This document shows positions 47,151 through 59,600 of a DNA stretch of 64,000 nt, piece after piece. The notes beneath the pieces were generated by a model. It was not told the origin of the DNA. It did no database searches and saw only the letters and a program-made list of their open reading frames with translations. The translations under genes were made by a program, and so were the position numbers. Source of the DNA: Myrica gale (lineage: Eukaryota > Streptophyta > Magnoliopsida > Fagales > Myricaceae). The DNA is taken from NCBI GenBank assembly GCA_963930655.1, contig OZ005609.1:10646501-10710500 (forward strand), given 5' to 3'. Positions within the stretch are counted from its first letter, which is position 1. Every line of letters begins with the position of its first letter.

Positions 47151-47717
47151 AAATTGTACTAAGTTTTGGGCATGTATGAATGTTCTCTTCAATTGTACAG
47201 CCTGAATTGCATCGTACTCATTATAGTTTGTGTTCCAGCTCAACTCTACCAGCACCGTCTTTTCATGAAATAGATTTATCTTTTCTGGGCGTGAAATGAA
47301 GTCTTACCTATCCTTATGACCTTTCTACCTTCTTTTTTCTGAACATTTTCTCAGTTAACATAGTTATCAGCTTGTTTTTCTTTTTTACTAAGCAACATGT
47401 TTATCATCATAGTGGACTTGCATACTAAGTGGTTCACCCTTGATGCACAAAAACAAAATTGGTTCACTCTGAACGTCGTATCTTTAGCTTTTAGGTTTAT
47501 TTCGATATATAAAACTTCTAACAGCTCCATTATTGGGTCCTTGCTTTGTCAGTTGTTCGTTTTTGTTCTTTTACCTTGTAGGCATTCAACAGAGGCATTT
47601 TTAACTGCGCTCTTTTTAAATTGTTCGGTTTTATTCTTTATGTTGCAGGCATTCAAGAATATGTTGGATAAATATGTGGGAGTAAACTTCAATGGACCAA
47701 AACCAGGTGTTAAATGA

Positions 47718-49825
47718 GTAAGATAAACTGGCCCTGTCAGTATCTCGAGGGAACAATTCATTCAAGTTCAAACCAGAAGCCTTTTGCCCTCGGATGTTTT
47801 CCATATTCTGAATACTACTTGGAACCGTACTGGGTATGTCAGTTGTGTACATGCTTTTGATCCATGTTGTTTAACTTGCAATAACTCCTCTGCGAGGACA
47901 GGCTCCTAAACATTTAGTGAAAGTTGTAGTTTTTTCGAATCCTTGCCTATAATTTCATTAGAATCATGTAGTAAATGCGCAACAAGATTGAGAGGTCTGG
48001 TCAATACCAAAGTGACTTGACATAATTTGGATAGACTCCAGTCGTATTTGATACTGTATTCACCAACTGCAGCATTCGCTTATTTTTTTTGATAAGTAAC
48101 TTATTTCTTAAAACAAATCTCTAGTCTGCAATGTGTTCCAGCTGAAATAAGGGCTTGGGATAGCTTGAAATAATGGGCGTTGCAGATAGCTTAACCCCAA
48201 AAGATCACTGTGGATCTCGTCCAAGACTGTGTGGCCCTTGCAGCTATCTTTTGTTTCATTTACTTTTGCTGCATGTATTAGGGAATTATTGCTAGAATCA
48301 TCTAAAGTTAAAGTTGCCAGGACGAGAACATGAATGAATGTTAATGGAAATTCAGAATGCTATATGATTCATCCAGTGTATGTTGGAAAAGGCTATCAGT
48401 GACTTTGTGAAAATGTCTCCCACAATGTTCTTGTTTATTGTTATATGGTAATCCTCTTGAAGTTCGTGGGAAAGGGGGATTTCCATATGGGGATTTGAGG
48501 CTGCAGAAGGGAAAAAAGGAGAGAGAAGCATGAAAAAGAAAGGTTTGGTAATCATTAAGGTTGGAAGGAAGAAAGAAGGAAAAGGGAGGTTTTCATGAGA
48601 TGAGATTCCCTGATGGAAGATGACATATGCAAGAGTGCTTGAGAGAGAGAGAGAGAGAGAGAGAGGGAATAGAAGAGAAGCTTTTGGTTTGTCTGGTTGT
48701 GCCGCAGAGGAAGATAAAAAGAAGCTATCTTTTTTTACTAGGCAAATGGCATGTATTGCACCTAAATCCCTGCGACTTAGAAATATACTTTCTAAAAGCT
48801 TGGATATACCATAAGCCCCCACACTTCCTTTCATTAATCCCTAGGCTCTCGCTCTCTCTCTCACGCACACCTATGGTGAATATACTTAGTTGTAGTGGCA
48901 AGGAACTTTGGCCCTTCCCTTTATTCGGCTAAGACTTTTAGGATGGCAATTGATAATGAAATCGTTTAGCTACTTCGGATGATGTCTATGTACACAAACT
49001 GTTTGATTGAATTCCTCCTTGCGTTATAATCATGCAGTTTCCTCAATTATATCGATTTTACAAAATCAAACAACAAAACCCGGCCCCCTTGGAGGTTTTG
49101 ATTAAGGTCTGGAAGCTTACAAGAAATAGATTAATATCCTCCCATTCGAATATGATATTAGCCCCATGAGCCCTAATCCAGATAATATTCTTTTTCCTCA
49201 ACAGTACTAGTGTTAAATTTGAGGTTGTGGGTTCAAGTCCATGTAACTTATAAATTAAGAAAGATACAATTAGTACTGTTAATTGTCTTTTGGGGGGAGC
49301 TTCTGAGCATGTTTATTTATCCTAGCTAGGCTTGCTCATGACCTGAAGGGTTAGGATTTGAACATAAGTGGACCAAGGGAACAGAGTACGTGATAGTCTT
49401 TGTAAGTTCAGCTGCCAACCCAAAGGCTGCGATACGTGCACGGAAATTGATAAAGGGGTCCATCAAGGAAAAAGAAGACCCAAATTTGTGATTCAAACTT
49501 TCAAAAGTTCTCTTGAGAATCTTTTTATTAGCCGTTGACATTGTGTTCTCTATTATTTTTCGTTCTTTTCTTTTCTCTTTCCCTTTTGGTTTAGCTCCAC
49601 TATATATATGTGCCGGACCACCATCACACCCAGCACAAATACACATACAACTTCAACATAGACGTTTGCCTTTTCGCTCACGCTTACGAGGGGTTTTGCA
49701 GCATGCCTACGTTGTCGTTAGACAAAAAAAACACCCTAGATACCTTCTCTTTAGAAAAGGCTAAACAGCTTCCATGGAATTAGCCAATTATTTCTCATGT
49801 ACTTCAAAAGAAAAGTAATGGGCAA
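47718..49825. other. Intergenic, no gene seen
   Basis: Downstream of the JmjC gene. It contains a (GA)n microsatellite at 48641-48665 and a TTTTTTTTGATAAGTAAC motif near 48083 that resembles the tail of the 41746 LINE. At 49205-49240 a GGTTCAAGTCC tRNA B-box-like motif appears without a clear A box. Open frames at 48352-48834 and 49326-49646 are low-complexity or unrecognised. Confidence 0.45.
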
Positions 49826-50113
49826 TTTTTTTCTTTTGCTTTTATAACCCAAGGGGTTGGCCTGAGTGGTCACAGCTTGGGGCCTAGATGTTTGCTCTCC
49901 CTGAAATCTCAAGTTCGAATCCCCTCAGATGCAAACAATTCTTTGGGGCCACTCCCCCACCGAAACTGGACTTAACTGACATGTGTGGCTTGAGAGGGCT
50001 GCACGACCGGTGATTTGTCGTGACGTTGAGCTCACTTCGTGCGTATATTGGATCATGTCCGTCTGAGTTCGGTGCACGTGGTTGAGTGCTCCAATTTTTC
50101 TGGTTACCCAAAA
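49826..50113 (+). mobile_element. tRNA-derived SINE
   Basis: It contains an A-box-like TTGGCCTGAGTGGT and, about 45 bp on, a B box AGTTCGAATCCC, the internal RNA polymerase III promoter of tRNA-derived SINEs. It ends in an A-run. AAAAGTAATGGGCAA is present on both sides (49811-49825 and 50114-50128), a 15-bp target duplication. No coding capacity. Confidence 0.8.
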
Positions 50114-50128
50114 AAAAGTAATGGGCAA

Positions 50129-51128
50129 AAGAAGTTCTTGGAATTTTGTTTTTCTTTTCAATCTTGATCTATTGGTATATTTGGTGCGAGGAAGAAGAGC
50201 AAGTTTCTCGAAATTTCTGAAGTGATGACTATCCTACGTACTGCATGCCTTATTTTCCACTATCCTAGTCATCCTTCAAATTGAAAATCAAGGAATTCCT
50301 GTCTCAACAACTTCATGTAAACAAAAGGATGACTCATTCAAAAACATTTCCTCGACCTTTGATTTTTCTTTCCTGGATGTTATTGGTCTTTTTAGTTACT
50401 GTGTTTGGACTTATTTTCCGGGTTCTTTTCTGGCAACTCAAGGGACCCATGTAAAACAACTTGCATTTGTTTACATGTGTTCTAGAGGATGGCTAATATT
50501 CTATGTATTAGCCACCCAGCCCATTCAATCATGCTCCATAATAGTGATTTCTTACATCTAGCATAGTTGCTTTTGAAAAATGTCCTAATTTGAGCCAATT
50601 GAGCTCAATTGATGGGTGCTTGAGCTGCTGAAACCTGAAATCGCTCTCAGATTTCTGTCATTTTTTAAGCCCGAAATTGCACCTAACATATATATATATA
50701 TGGTCAAACTGCCACAGTGGGAAAGATACCAAACAATGGCAATGAAAATGAATTTTTCATGCTTATTAAAACTTTCATATCACTGGCAATCCAAATCATG
50801 CATCTCATGGTTAATCTGAATTGATTGCAGGGAGGCTCAATAAGTTATAATATTCTAAGCTATCACTGTCATGCAGGACGCTGCCTCGTTGGATTGGCCG
50901 AAGGGCATACTCGGAAAGCAGAAAAAAGTACAGGGTATGGCTCCCATCGACATGCATGCTTACTGTCTTGGCCCTCCTTCACCCAAAAAGGATAAAAAAA
51001 GAAAAAAAAATCCTTCTAAGTTGACAGTATAATCCTAATTATGTTGCATGTGAGGTTTTCGTTCTGTAATTCTTGTTTTTAGCATAATCAGAAAGAGCAT
51101 GTAGAAAAGATAATAGAACTTGGGAAAG

Positions 51129-51166
<38 letters not shown>

Positions 51167-51567
51167 AAATTCGCAGAAGGAAGATGCATCATCAATTGCA
51201 AAGGTTCAGAGTCTAAACTGATCGCATGGGCTTTCTTATATGGAACTCGTCTGTTTTAGACTTTGGACTCGATCTGCATGCGAAAGGTGGATTAAGTGTG
51301 CCTTGTAAAGATAGTCACAAGAGAGGCATGCCAGACACTGGAAGGCTGGCTTTTCCCATATCCAGAACATGTCATTTTCCAACTAAAAGAGGATGGATAA
51401 GTTCATAAATTACACAAAACTTAAGTATATTTGTTCAAACTAAACATCGTTTACACTAAAGAAGAGAGCAAGGACCAAATGAATTAGTTTAACCCCAATT
51501 GTCGTGATATAGGACTCTTAATAATATATGTATAACAGTAGTGTGAATTCTGTTACATTAAGCGCCA
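50129..51567. other. Intergenic with (AT)n microsatellite
   Basis: Ordinary AT-rich sequence, with a perfect (AT)n run at 51130-51164. No gene was recognised. Confidence 0.5.
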
Positions 51568-51576
51568 ACATGATAG

Positions 51577-51815
51577 AGAGGCCGATTACTGTGTGAGTAA
51601 GGTTATTGTGTGAGTGGACGGGTGAAATTAGAAGTTGAGAAATCTAATGGCTGAAAAAATGTCACGTCATTTAATGAAACCGAGTCAGTTTCGCGGATCG
51701 GGTTCGTGGATAAGTTTCATTAAATGACGTGATATTTTTCAGTCATTAGATTTCTCAACTTCTAATCTCACCCGTCTACTCACACAATAACCTCAATCAC
51801 ACAATAACTTTTGCG
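51577..51815. mobile_element. Foldback MITE with long inverted arms
   Basis: A 239-bp element. Arms of about 100 bp (51577-51680 and 51712-51815) are near-perfect inverted repeats, including GGTTATTGTGTGAG, AGAAGTTGAGAAATCTAATG and TTTAATGAAAC. ACATGATAG flanks both sides (51568-51576 and 51816-51824), a 9-bp duplication as made by MULEs. No coding region. Confidence 0.85.
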
Positions 51816-51824
51816 ACATGATAG

Positions 51825-52667
51825 ATTGCTTCCACGTGATGTGGAATTAGTAGCATTAATTTCACTTACATTAATCACATGCATCAGAATATTTTCCTCG
51901 GCCCTCTTTAATTGATTAGGCTTCGAAGAATAGTGGTCAAGTTTCGGTGATCGATTTTGCAGTTGAATCTAGAAAAGTAACACGTACATGACATCTTGAT
52001 AGCAGTAAACGTAGGGCGGTCACCACCCTAGTGCCACTAGGTATATATATTCTTTAAATGATTTTGGCATGAATGAACAAGCCAGTCAGACCTCAGTTCT
52101 GAAGTCGAAGAACGAAAGAAAAAGAGGGGGGGGGGGGGGGGGGAGGGTTTCAACTTTGTTCTTTTTTACGCTTTTTTTTGTGGGGTGGGGGGTTGGAAGG
52201 GAGGATTTCGTCAAAAAATATTCCATAAACCTGAAAAACAAGAAATTAACGTATTATTTCAACTCAACCTCCTCCCTGTTCGTCAGTAACTACCTGTCAT
52301 TTTTCTCCATAACCAGGAAGTAAAGAAGGCACGGGAGAGAGAGCAAAAGAAAGAGAAACAAAAACACAATAACATAAATAGAACTAATTAGAACATGCAG
52401 GGAAATTCCAAATGACAAAAGTTTTAAGTATTCCGTTTAAATGTAGAGTATTTCGTGAAAAGAGACAGAATTGGTAGCTTACCTCTTTGAAAGTAAAACT
52501 ACAGTAAGCATATAGGAAATGAAATCCCAAACAGAAGCAAAAACGAAGTATCAATCTATGGATACGGATAGAAATTTGTTTGAACCTCCTCTGGTGGGTA
52601 ACTCTGCCTTCTTATGGGAAGCCAGTTTGAAGTAGTATTCTTTTCTCTAGTCTTGAATCTTCTTGTC
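51825..52667. other. 3' flank of the IDD gene with poly-G run
   Basis: It contains an 18-base G run at 52126-52143 and no gene. The part nearest 52667 is presumably the 3' UTR of the IDD gene on the minus strand. Confidence 0.5.
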
Positions 52668-55600
52668 TCAACAGTCCCCCCACGTTTCCGGGGAAGGCTC
52701 AGAGAACCCAAAGCCTTGAGACTTCAACAACGGGTGGTCACGCTCGTAGTCTTGTTGGAACGTCTCTACGGCACCCGTGAACCTTATCATATCTTTAACG
52801 TTGACGCTAACGCTAGCACTACCATGTCCAATATCACCAGCACCATTGCCATCTGTCAGACCCAGAAAGTCCCTTGTTAGCCGGTCAGTCTTCTGCCACG
52901 TGGAAAGGTCTCCGGGCGTGAACCCCCCCATGTACTCGGCAGAAATGTGACTCACTGTTCCGAACTCGTCCATGTTGTTTAAGTGAGTCATGTGACCCAC
53001 AGACTGAGCCTGTTGAGCTGCAGTGGCTGCTGCTCCGACAGTGGCAGCCTTTTGGAGGAGTGCTGTGGCTGAGAGGTGGGCTGACGTGGGAGGATTTGAG
53101 GTTGATTGGGTGGCTACATGAAGTGTTTGGAAGGGTGAAGTTATCAAAGCCTTGTGGTGGTGCTGTGCTGGTGGTTCTAAGAAGAAAGTTTGCGAAGAAG
53201 ATAAAGATTGTGGGATTTGGAAACTGTGAACTTCGGGCTTGACATGCACTGTGTTGTGGGTGGTGCTAGGGTTAGGGTTTTGGGGTGGGTACCAGGGAGT
53301 GAGGGAGATGTGGGTTTGTGATGAGGTTGGAAAGGGGAATAGAGGCTGGACTGTTAGGCTGTTGGTTGCTAATTGGTTTGCGGACAGTCTTGCACTTTCT
53401 TCAGCTAATGCATCACAGAATGCTCTATGGTTTATGAAGCTGTCCTTCCTGTAGTATTTACAGTAACAAACACAGAGAAGTGCGATTCAGAAGGACGTAT
53501 ATATGATTCTTTTTTGTAGATGTTTCTAACGGACTAACCAATCCCATAAAGAAAAAGAGATGCTATAAACCAATTAAGAAATTAAAGACCATGACCTATA
53601 GAAAAGGCGCAAGCAATAATATTAGAGAGGCCATGAAATATTTATCTGTTTCATAGACACCTGTTCTTTCTTTTTTTCTTTTTTCTGAATCATCATATAC
53701 TCTCCTGTATTCGTTAATCTGAAATGGGGTGTAACAAAAATACAAACCGGTTTCAATCTCTCTGGAAAGTCCAAATATATCCATGGTATTAATTATTTAG
53801 TTTCATAATATAGGTGAGATCACACACTTTCGAGTTAAAGGAAGAATTTTTGTTTTTGCAGTTTGTAGTAGCATATGTACTTAACTTCGCCAATGCAATC
53901 AATATGTCTTTCCTTCAGTTTATCTCGTGTTAAAAAGAAACAAAAAAATATGAGATTATCAGAACTCATGCATGTGGATCTATCAGGGGCTCAAAGGTCA
54001 AAAAGCTTACAGGGAACATAAAGCAGGGCTTATCTTTCAGGTCAAAGCTAGAGAGAGAGTAAGAGAGAGAGGTTGATAATTGATTGGTATTTATCCATGC
54101 AAAAATAGAAATGGATAATATTGCCAAGGAATCCAATTATATCTCGGTGGGCGCAGAAGTACTCGTTTGAAATCAGCTGAGCACATGCATGGAACAAAGA
54201 TATGCAGTTAAGACCCCAGGTATTCAGTGATGAAAAAAAGAAAGCAAATCATCGTAACAGACATTTTTGCAGATTCATCAGTTCTCATAATGACGAAAGT
54301 TCAGAGATTCAGTGTTCAGCAAGTAATTAATTGCATGCTTCATGAAAAAACTGTCACGGATTTTCTCAGCCATCAAAACCCCAAAAGTTGTACCTTCTAT
54401 AACTTTTTCTAGACAAGAGCAGATCTGCATGATTATTTTTGAGACTGATAGTCACTCCCTTATGAAGTACCAAAGGGATACATGACAAGGAAAAGGAGGT
54501 GTACACCCTTGATGCATAAGCTGAGGCAGGAAGCTGATTAATGGGGGACAAAAAAATGGTAAAAAAATAATTTAGTTGAAAAAAAAATAAAAATAAAATT
54601 TAGGTGTAAAAATTTGTCGTTTTAGGGAGCGGACCGGGGCAGTGGCCCCCGTTCGCCCCTGCCTCCGCCGGTGCTTGAATGGCATTGAAAATGTGCATGG
54701 TTATGTTTGCGAAGTGTAGTTTTTTTTTGCTAATATTTTTCAAGCATATTGGATGGAAAAAAATGGCGTTTCCTCAAAATCCAGGCCAAGAAAATAAAGA
54801 AATAAAGAAGAGATCTCACGGCACCCCAGTCTATAATATGAGAAAACATTTAAGTTCTCTATGGAATCACAGACAATACAGTAGAAAAAACAAAACTTTA
54901 TATGCATTCTCCACTAAAGTTTCAAATTTTTTGTTCTTTTCATATGGTAACTTATAAGATGGTTCAGATCTCAGAGATTTTGCTTTCAATTTCTCCTGAA
55001 ATTAATGTCACCAGCAAACAGGCTCTAGTATTAATAGTCTCCACTTTCACGCAAACTGCCACAGCATCTAAGCTCCAGAAATATTCCATGCAGGGTTTAC
55101 CACTCTTGTCTAACAACAACCACAAAACAAAACCCACGGAAAAACTAAGAAAGGGACACCGTCCTAGAGACATTAGCCCATTTTGTGTATCCCATGGTAG
55201 TCCACGGTGATGAGTGATAGCTATGAAACCTAAAAAATAGGCAAAATTCGGGCTTTGGAGCACAGCAACTTATAAAAATAATAAAAAACAAACCATTTGA
55301 ACCGGGATTAAAAAGCCAAATAAAAACGAATACCTGGAGAAAAGGGTTCCGCAGTCACATCTATATTCTCTTGTCCCGCAGGTTTTAGAGTGAGCCTTCC
55401 AATCTGATTGAACTGCATAGATCTTTGAGCATTTTTCACATTTCCACTTCTTCTCCCCATGTTTCCTGCAATAGTGTTTCTTAATCCCTGTAAGATCACC
55501 CAGAGCCCTTGAAGGATGGTGGTGAACACATGAAGGCTCAGGGCAAACATAAGCTCTCTTTCTGACCTCTTTGCTGTTTCTTTGCTTCAGCTTCCAAGGA

Positions 55601-55977
55601 AGGTTGTGACCTCTTCTGTGAAGCTGAAGGTTCTGATCCCTCTGAAAGCCCTTGTTGCAAATCTCACATACGAATCTATTGGTGGCCAGTAGGGTCTTTG
55701 GGGATAACGCAACCACTTCAGCATCTGGGTCTGAAACACCATCAAATATTGAGACCAGAACTGACAAAAGACAAATCCAATACGAAATTGAAGAGACAGA
55801 AAAGATTTTACCTGGGTTTCCAGGCAGGCTTCTTTTTTTCTTGATCTTCTGAGGCTGCTGCGGAGAAATAGTTGAAAGCTCTGGATTTGACCCGCCGACG
55901 TCCTGAACTCTAGAACCGGAAGAAACACTAACTTCTTCAGACAAAGAAGTTGAATTCGACATGGCTGCAGGAAACAT
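52668..55977 (-). CDS. IDD: INDETERMINATE DOMAIN (IDD) C2H2 zinc-finger transcription factor
   Basis: Three exons: 55977-55812, 55730-55334, 53448-52668; phases fit and give 447 residues, a normal length for the family. A basic KIKKKRSLPGNP stretch (nuclear signal) precedes the ID domain at about residues 64-205: finger 1 FVCEICNKGFQRDQNLQLHR, finger 2 CPEPSCVHHHPSRALGDLTG, then CCHC fingers KWKCEKCSKIYAVQSDWKAH and YRCDCGTLFSRKDSFINHRA. The C-terminal part has the conserved TALLQKAA and LTRDFLGL motifs. IDD proteins bind DNA and partner DELLA/GRAS regulators in development; that role is family knowledge. The start at 55977 (MFPAAMSNSTSL) is chosen by similarity; ATGs at 56022 and 55962 are alternatives. 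Intron 2 (1.9 kb) hosts a MITE. The gene looks intact. Which IDD member it is cannot be settled by eye. Confidence 0.93.
54515..54673. mobile_element. Short hAT-like MITE, copy 2, in IDD intron 2
   Basis: 159 bp, the reverse complement of the 17734-17906 element. It shares ends CATAAGCTGAGGCAGG and GCCTCCGCCGGTG, an ATTTAGGTGTAAAAATTTGT stretch and GGAGCGGACCGGGGCAGTGG. Flanks CCTTGATG and CTTGAATG look like a degraded duplication. Confidence 0.7.
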
Positions 55978-56493
55978 CACCTTTGACGAAAGCTCCAACA
56001 GAGGAAAACAAAAAAATTTCAATATCTGATTTCTTTGTTTGTTTGAAATCTTCTTTCAGTTTATCCTTTCTTCAAGTACTCACTTGTGCACCTTTCAACA
56101 GGCAAAACGGCCAGCCAAGTCGAGAATCCCAGCTCTGGACATAACTAAGTTTGTTTGAAGAACGGGTGGAAGTAGCACATAACCAAGAAAGGCATCATTC
56201 ATTGGTTTGGCGAAAGCCAAAATTAGTCTCGTGAAGAGATGATGAGGGTGATGAAAATGATGGGTTATTCTCCAAGTCGCAATCTAGGCCATGGATGCTT
56301 GTCTGAGCAACTCTGCAGCACCAATTCAGATATATCTCTTTACAGTTTCTCTCTCACTTACGGCCATCATCAGCTTTCTGCATGCAGTGTTACACATGTG
56401 GAAAGAACAGACGAGATGTGGAAAGAACAGACGAGATGGCTTCTCCTTAAAACCACACACCAACTCATTAGCCCTTTCTCTCTCCTCTGTGTG

Positions 56494-56504
56494 TATATAT
56501 ATAG
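56494..56504 (-). promoter_or_regulatory. Candidate TATA box of the IDD gene
   Basis: On the minus strand CTATATATATACAC lies about 520 bp upstream of the chosen start codon, followed by GA-rich and CT-rich leader sequence. Spacing suits a plant TATA box with a leader of a few hundred bases. No other evidence fixes the transcription start. Confidence 0.35.
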
Positions 56505-56699
56505 GAACAGAATATCAAGAGGAAACAAATCTGTAGCTTGGTGTTGTAGATGGTGGTACACAGAGGTGATGATTACACTGGCAGACTGAGGAGTGGATGG
56601 CAAATTGGAAAACAAATGGAATATGAAAATAAAAGAAATCGAGGTGAGAAAAAGGATAGGTAGCAAAAAGAAAGCTTGGAATACTGGAGAGAGAGAGAC

Positions 56700-59600
56700 G
56701 GGATGACGGATGAGGGCTGCCCAAGCAAAGACTAGGAAGAATCTAAACCCACTTGATTAATCATGAAATTTTCTACTGCTTTTCTCTTTCAATTTATTTT
56801 CCTCCGAGTCTAAGGTTAGCACTTTCTGTCGTTTCCTTTGTTCCTGTAACAAAACACCCAAATCCTAAAAGGCCCTTGATTTGAATGGAATGACCGAATG
56901 ATAGTAAAAGGAGGGTGGCTTACCGAAAGGCTTAGGAGAACGAGAAGCTTAAAAAGCTTGGGAAGTGGTAAAGGCAAAGTGGTTTAGAGATGGGACTTCT
57001 CAACCTTTTATAGAACCCAACAGTAACAATATGATTGATTCACTGATTGACTCTTAGCTTGTACAGTATGTTGAAACCATCCATAATCATGAGCTTACTG
57101 ATCTGTATTTTTTTTATTGTACATGTCAGCTTACTGATGAAACTAACTTACAATATCCCTTCGAGAAGCCACTTTTTGCAAGAAAAAAAAGGGTAAAATA
57201 CAAATACCTTACATGTGCTTTTTTAACGCGGTTAATGAAATAGCAACCCCACCTGATTAATTTTCGTTACAAAAATATCTCACGTGGCATCTTGATAATT
57301 AGTTTTCAGTAGGCAGCACATATTGTCAAGTAGGATATTTCTGTCATTTAATTGACGGAAATTAGGCTGAGATTTCTGTCACCAAAATGCTAGCACAAGT
57401 CTTGAATCTAAAAATTTGGAAGCACGCATTATAACCAAATTTGCTAGAAGTACAAGTATATATATATATATGAATGGTATTTATATTTTTTCCAAAAAAC
57501 AAAAAAATCCCTTGTGAGAAATTAATTTGTCCTATACTATTTAGAGCAAATATTGCTTCAATATTACTAGTACAATCTTCTTCTTCTCCTTTGCTTAATA
57601 ACTAATTATATGAGTAGGCTGGTGATATATATATATAGTAAATATACTACTATTGCCGCTCTAGTTGTACGTACGTACATCGTCAAAAGTTTTCCCAAAT
57701 TTTGATTTTTCAGCGAGTGAAGGTGATCCAAAGAAATCCAACTTGTTTTCAACTATTATTGATTGGCGGAATCATAATTATATTCTTGTTTGCCATTATG
57801 TACTTGAATATTTTACTTCCTTTCTGTCTCTCTTTCTTTTGGAGTTATTCTCTCACATCCTATAGTACTACAGATCGAAAGAGCTCAAGGAAACCCCACC
57901 AAGGGGAATTTTGGAGGGGTCTTCGTCTTTATTTCCACCCTTTTATTCTTTCTTTATTCCAAACCCAAATCTAAAGCCTTAAGGGCACAGAACACGAATT
58001 CACCTTTTTATCCCCATTCTTCAGCAGATATATGCTCAATAAACTGGAATTTACAGAATATATATATGTTGATAGCTAGAACCTTTATTTTGAATGGAAA
58101 AACAAGGGATTCCCAATCTTTAGGAGCCGTGCGTGGTCTAAATTGTTAACATGGCCGCAACCATATGCAGTTCCTCAAGCTTTAGGCGCTTATGGAATAG
58201 GAACCATCTGTATTTAGACCTTTTGGGGTTTGTGTACAATATGCATGTAGGGCTACAGAATGCATGTGGCTTTTCTAACTTGTTTTGGGATCCTATGCGG
58301 GTTCTTCTTATCTAAATCTTTTGAATCTGCAGTGCTTTTAATTAGTTATATAGATTCATGTTTCTTGATAATTAAGATGAGATTTATTGCTTCATATTGA
58401 TTTACCCTTTCGGAAAAAGGACGCATGCATATACAACGTCGGCTCCAGTTTAATATCATTTGCTCAAAAGAAAAAAAATTTCCTCTTCTCATAGTATATA
58501 TATATATCATTCATGCAAAGATGCCATTGAGAATTAAATAATTAGCAATAGCAATTAGCGTACCATGAAATCACCCAAAACAAAATTGAATATTGTGCAC
58601 TACACATTTCCACCATAGAGCGTGTAATGGTAGGGTTCTTCAACCATGTATGTACGTAGTACATACTTAAAGATCATTGTAGTTGCTAAGCGGACGACAA
58701 TGTCAACTTGACTGAAAGTTCAATTGGGTGCAGGGTGTAACGCATATTGGTTATAATCATTTATTTTTTTCCAAGGGAAACATTAATGGAGGCCAGCCTT
58801 TTTTTATAAGTTAAGATCCTCAAATTGCTGAATGATACAAAAATGATAACTTTTCAGTGCTTATTGACAGGGATGACCTGATTAAAGAGGTCGAAGAAGC
58901 ACAAGGAGAGAAGCCAAAATGGTAAATTGGACTTCAATTGTTGAACAGTACTACCCCAGTCCACCCATGTTTCTGGTAGACCCTAATAATCTACTCATGT
59001 CGATGATGAATCCAACTAGGACGTATATATTTTACCTTTTCAAGCAACTGAAATGCACATAGGAAGAAATGGGAGCCATCTCGTGGTAGTTATCTGACTT
59101 GTTCTTCCTCTTCCAGCGTTGGTTTTTTTTTTTTTTTCATATTATTACTCTGTGCTGCATGCAGGGAGGCATATTCATGAATGGGAAAAAGAATAGCACA
59201 TGCGGGCCATACCTTATTCACGGGTTCTTCTATTTCTAGATTCTCGCATGCAGGTTTTGGCTCTCTTACCTCCCAAGGCCACTGCAATAATATTGCTCCT
59301 TATCGCAATAGTGCATAAATATTTTTGACTTTTTCGCTGTCTTGCTCAGGAGTTCATGACCATTTTCATGCCATCCTAATGTCCAGATACTATACTCTCT
59401 TTAGAACCAATTATGAAAGTAATCAAGAAGCTCACTATTCATGAACAGCTGAATCTGAACTTAATTCATGTTTTGGCAAGTTGTTTGGTCCTAATGTACG
59501 CTTGGGACCTGGGAGCTAGACGCTAATTAATTGGGCTCTTGGGGAACCTGTAACTTGACAGACAGGGTTTCGATCCCAGACAATAAAGGAACTCATGCAT

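Larger units (their letters stand above)
39444..47717 (+). pseudogene. JmjC-domain protein gene (JMJ31-like), internally deleted
   Basis: Spliced exons: 39444-39620, 39734-39811, 40233-40316, 40427-40579, 40763-40831, 40935-41061, 43878-43950, 44037-44091, 44189-44282, 47649-47717. They encode a cupin-like JmjC protein: LVQRFEDLPSSSEFE, GCIKEWKAFAKWNPSNGGL, SAPVFYGDLRSHERV, LWMNNAEARSSTHYDPHHNF, LWPPSASSMLYPMPIYGEAS, then a C-terminal part FYQVFYGAFD, LNGKESF, MLDKYVGVNF. HYD supplies two of the three iron ligands. The expected exons with the distal His (family motif near FIPEGWFHQV) are absent: only an 86-bp gap separates exons 7 and 8, and their phases do not match. Exon 7 to exon 9 is in phase and would give about 307 residues. 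The start may instead be the ATG at 39531. Such proteins are 2-oxoglutarate/Fe(II) oxygenases; this copy probably lacks activity. Confidence 0.7.

Noticed and set aside
48352-48834. 160-codon minus-strand frame
   Set aside because: Driven by a GA/CT microsatellite (Leu/Ser runs) and not related to any family I know.
57190-57380. Sequence starting GGGTAAAATACAAATACC as a MULE-type MITE
   Set aside because: No matching inverted right end or target duplication was found, so it is not listed as an element.
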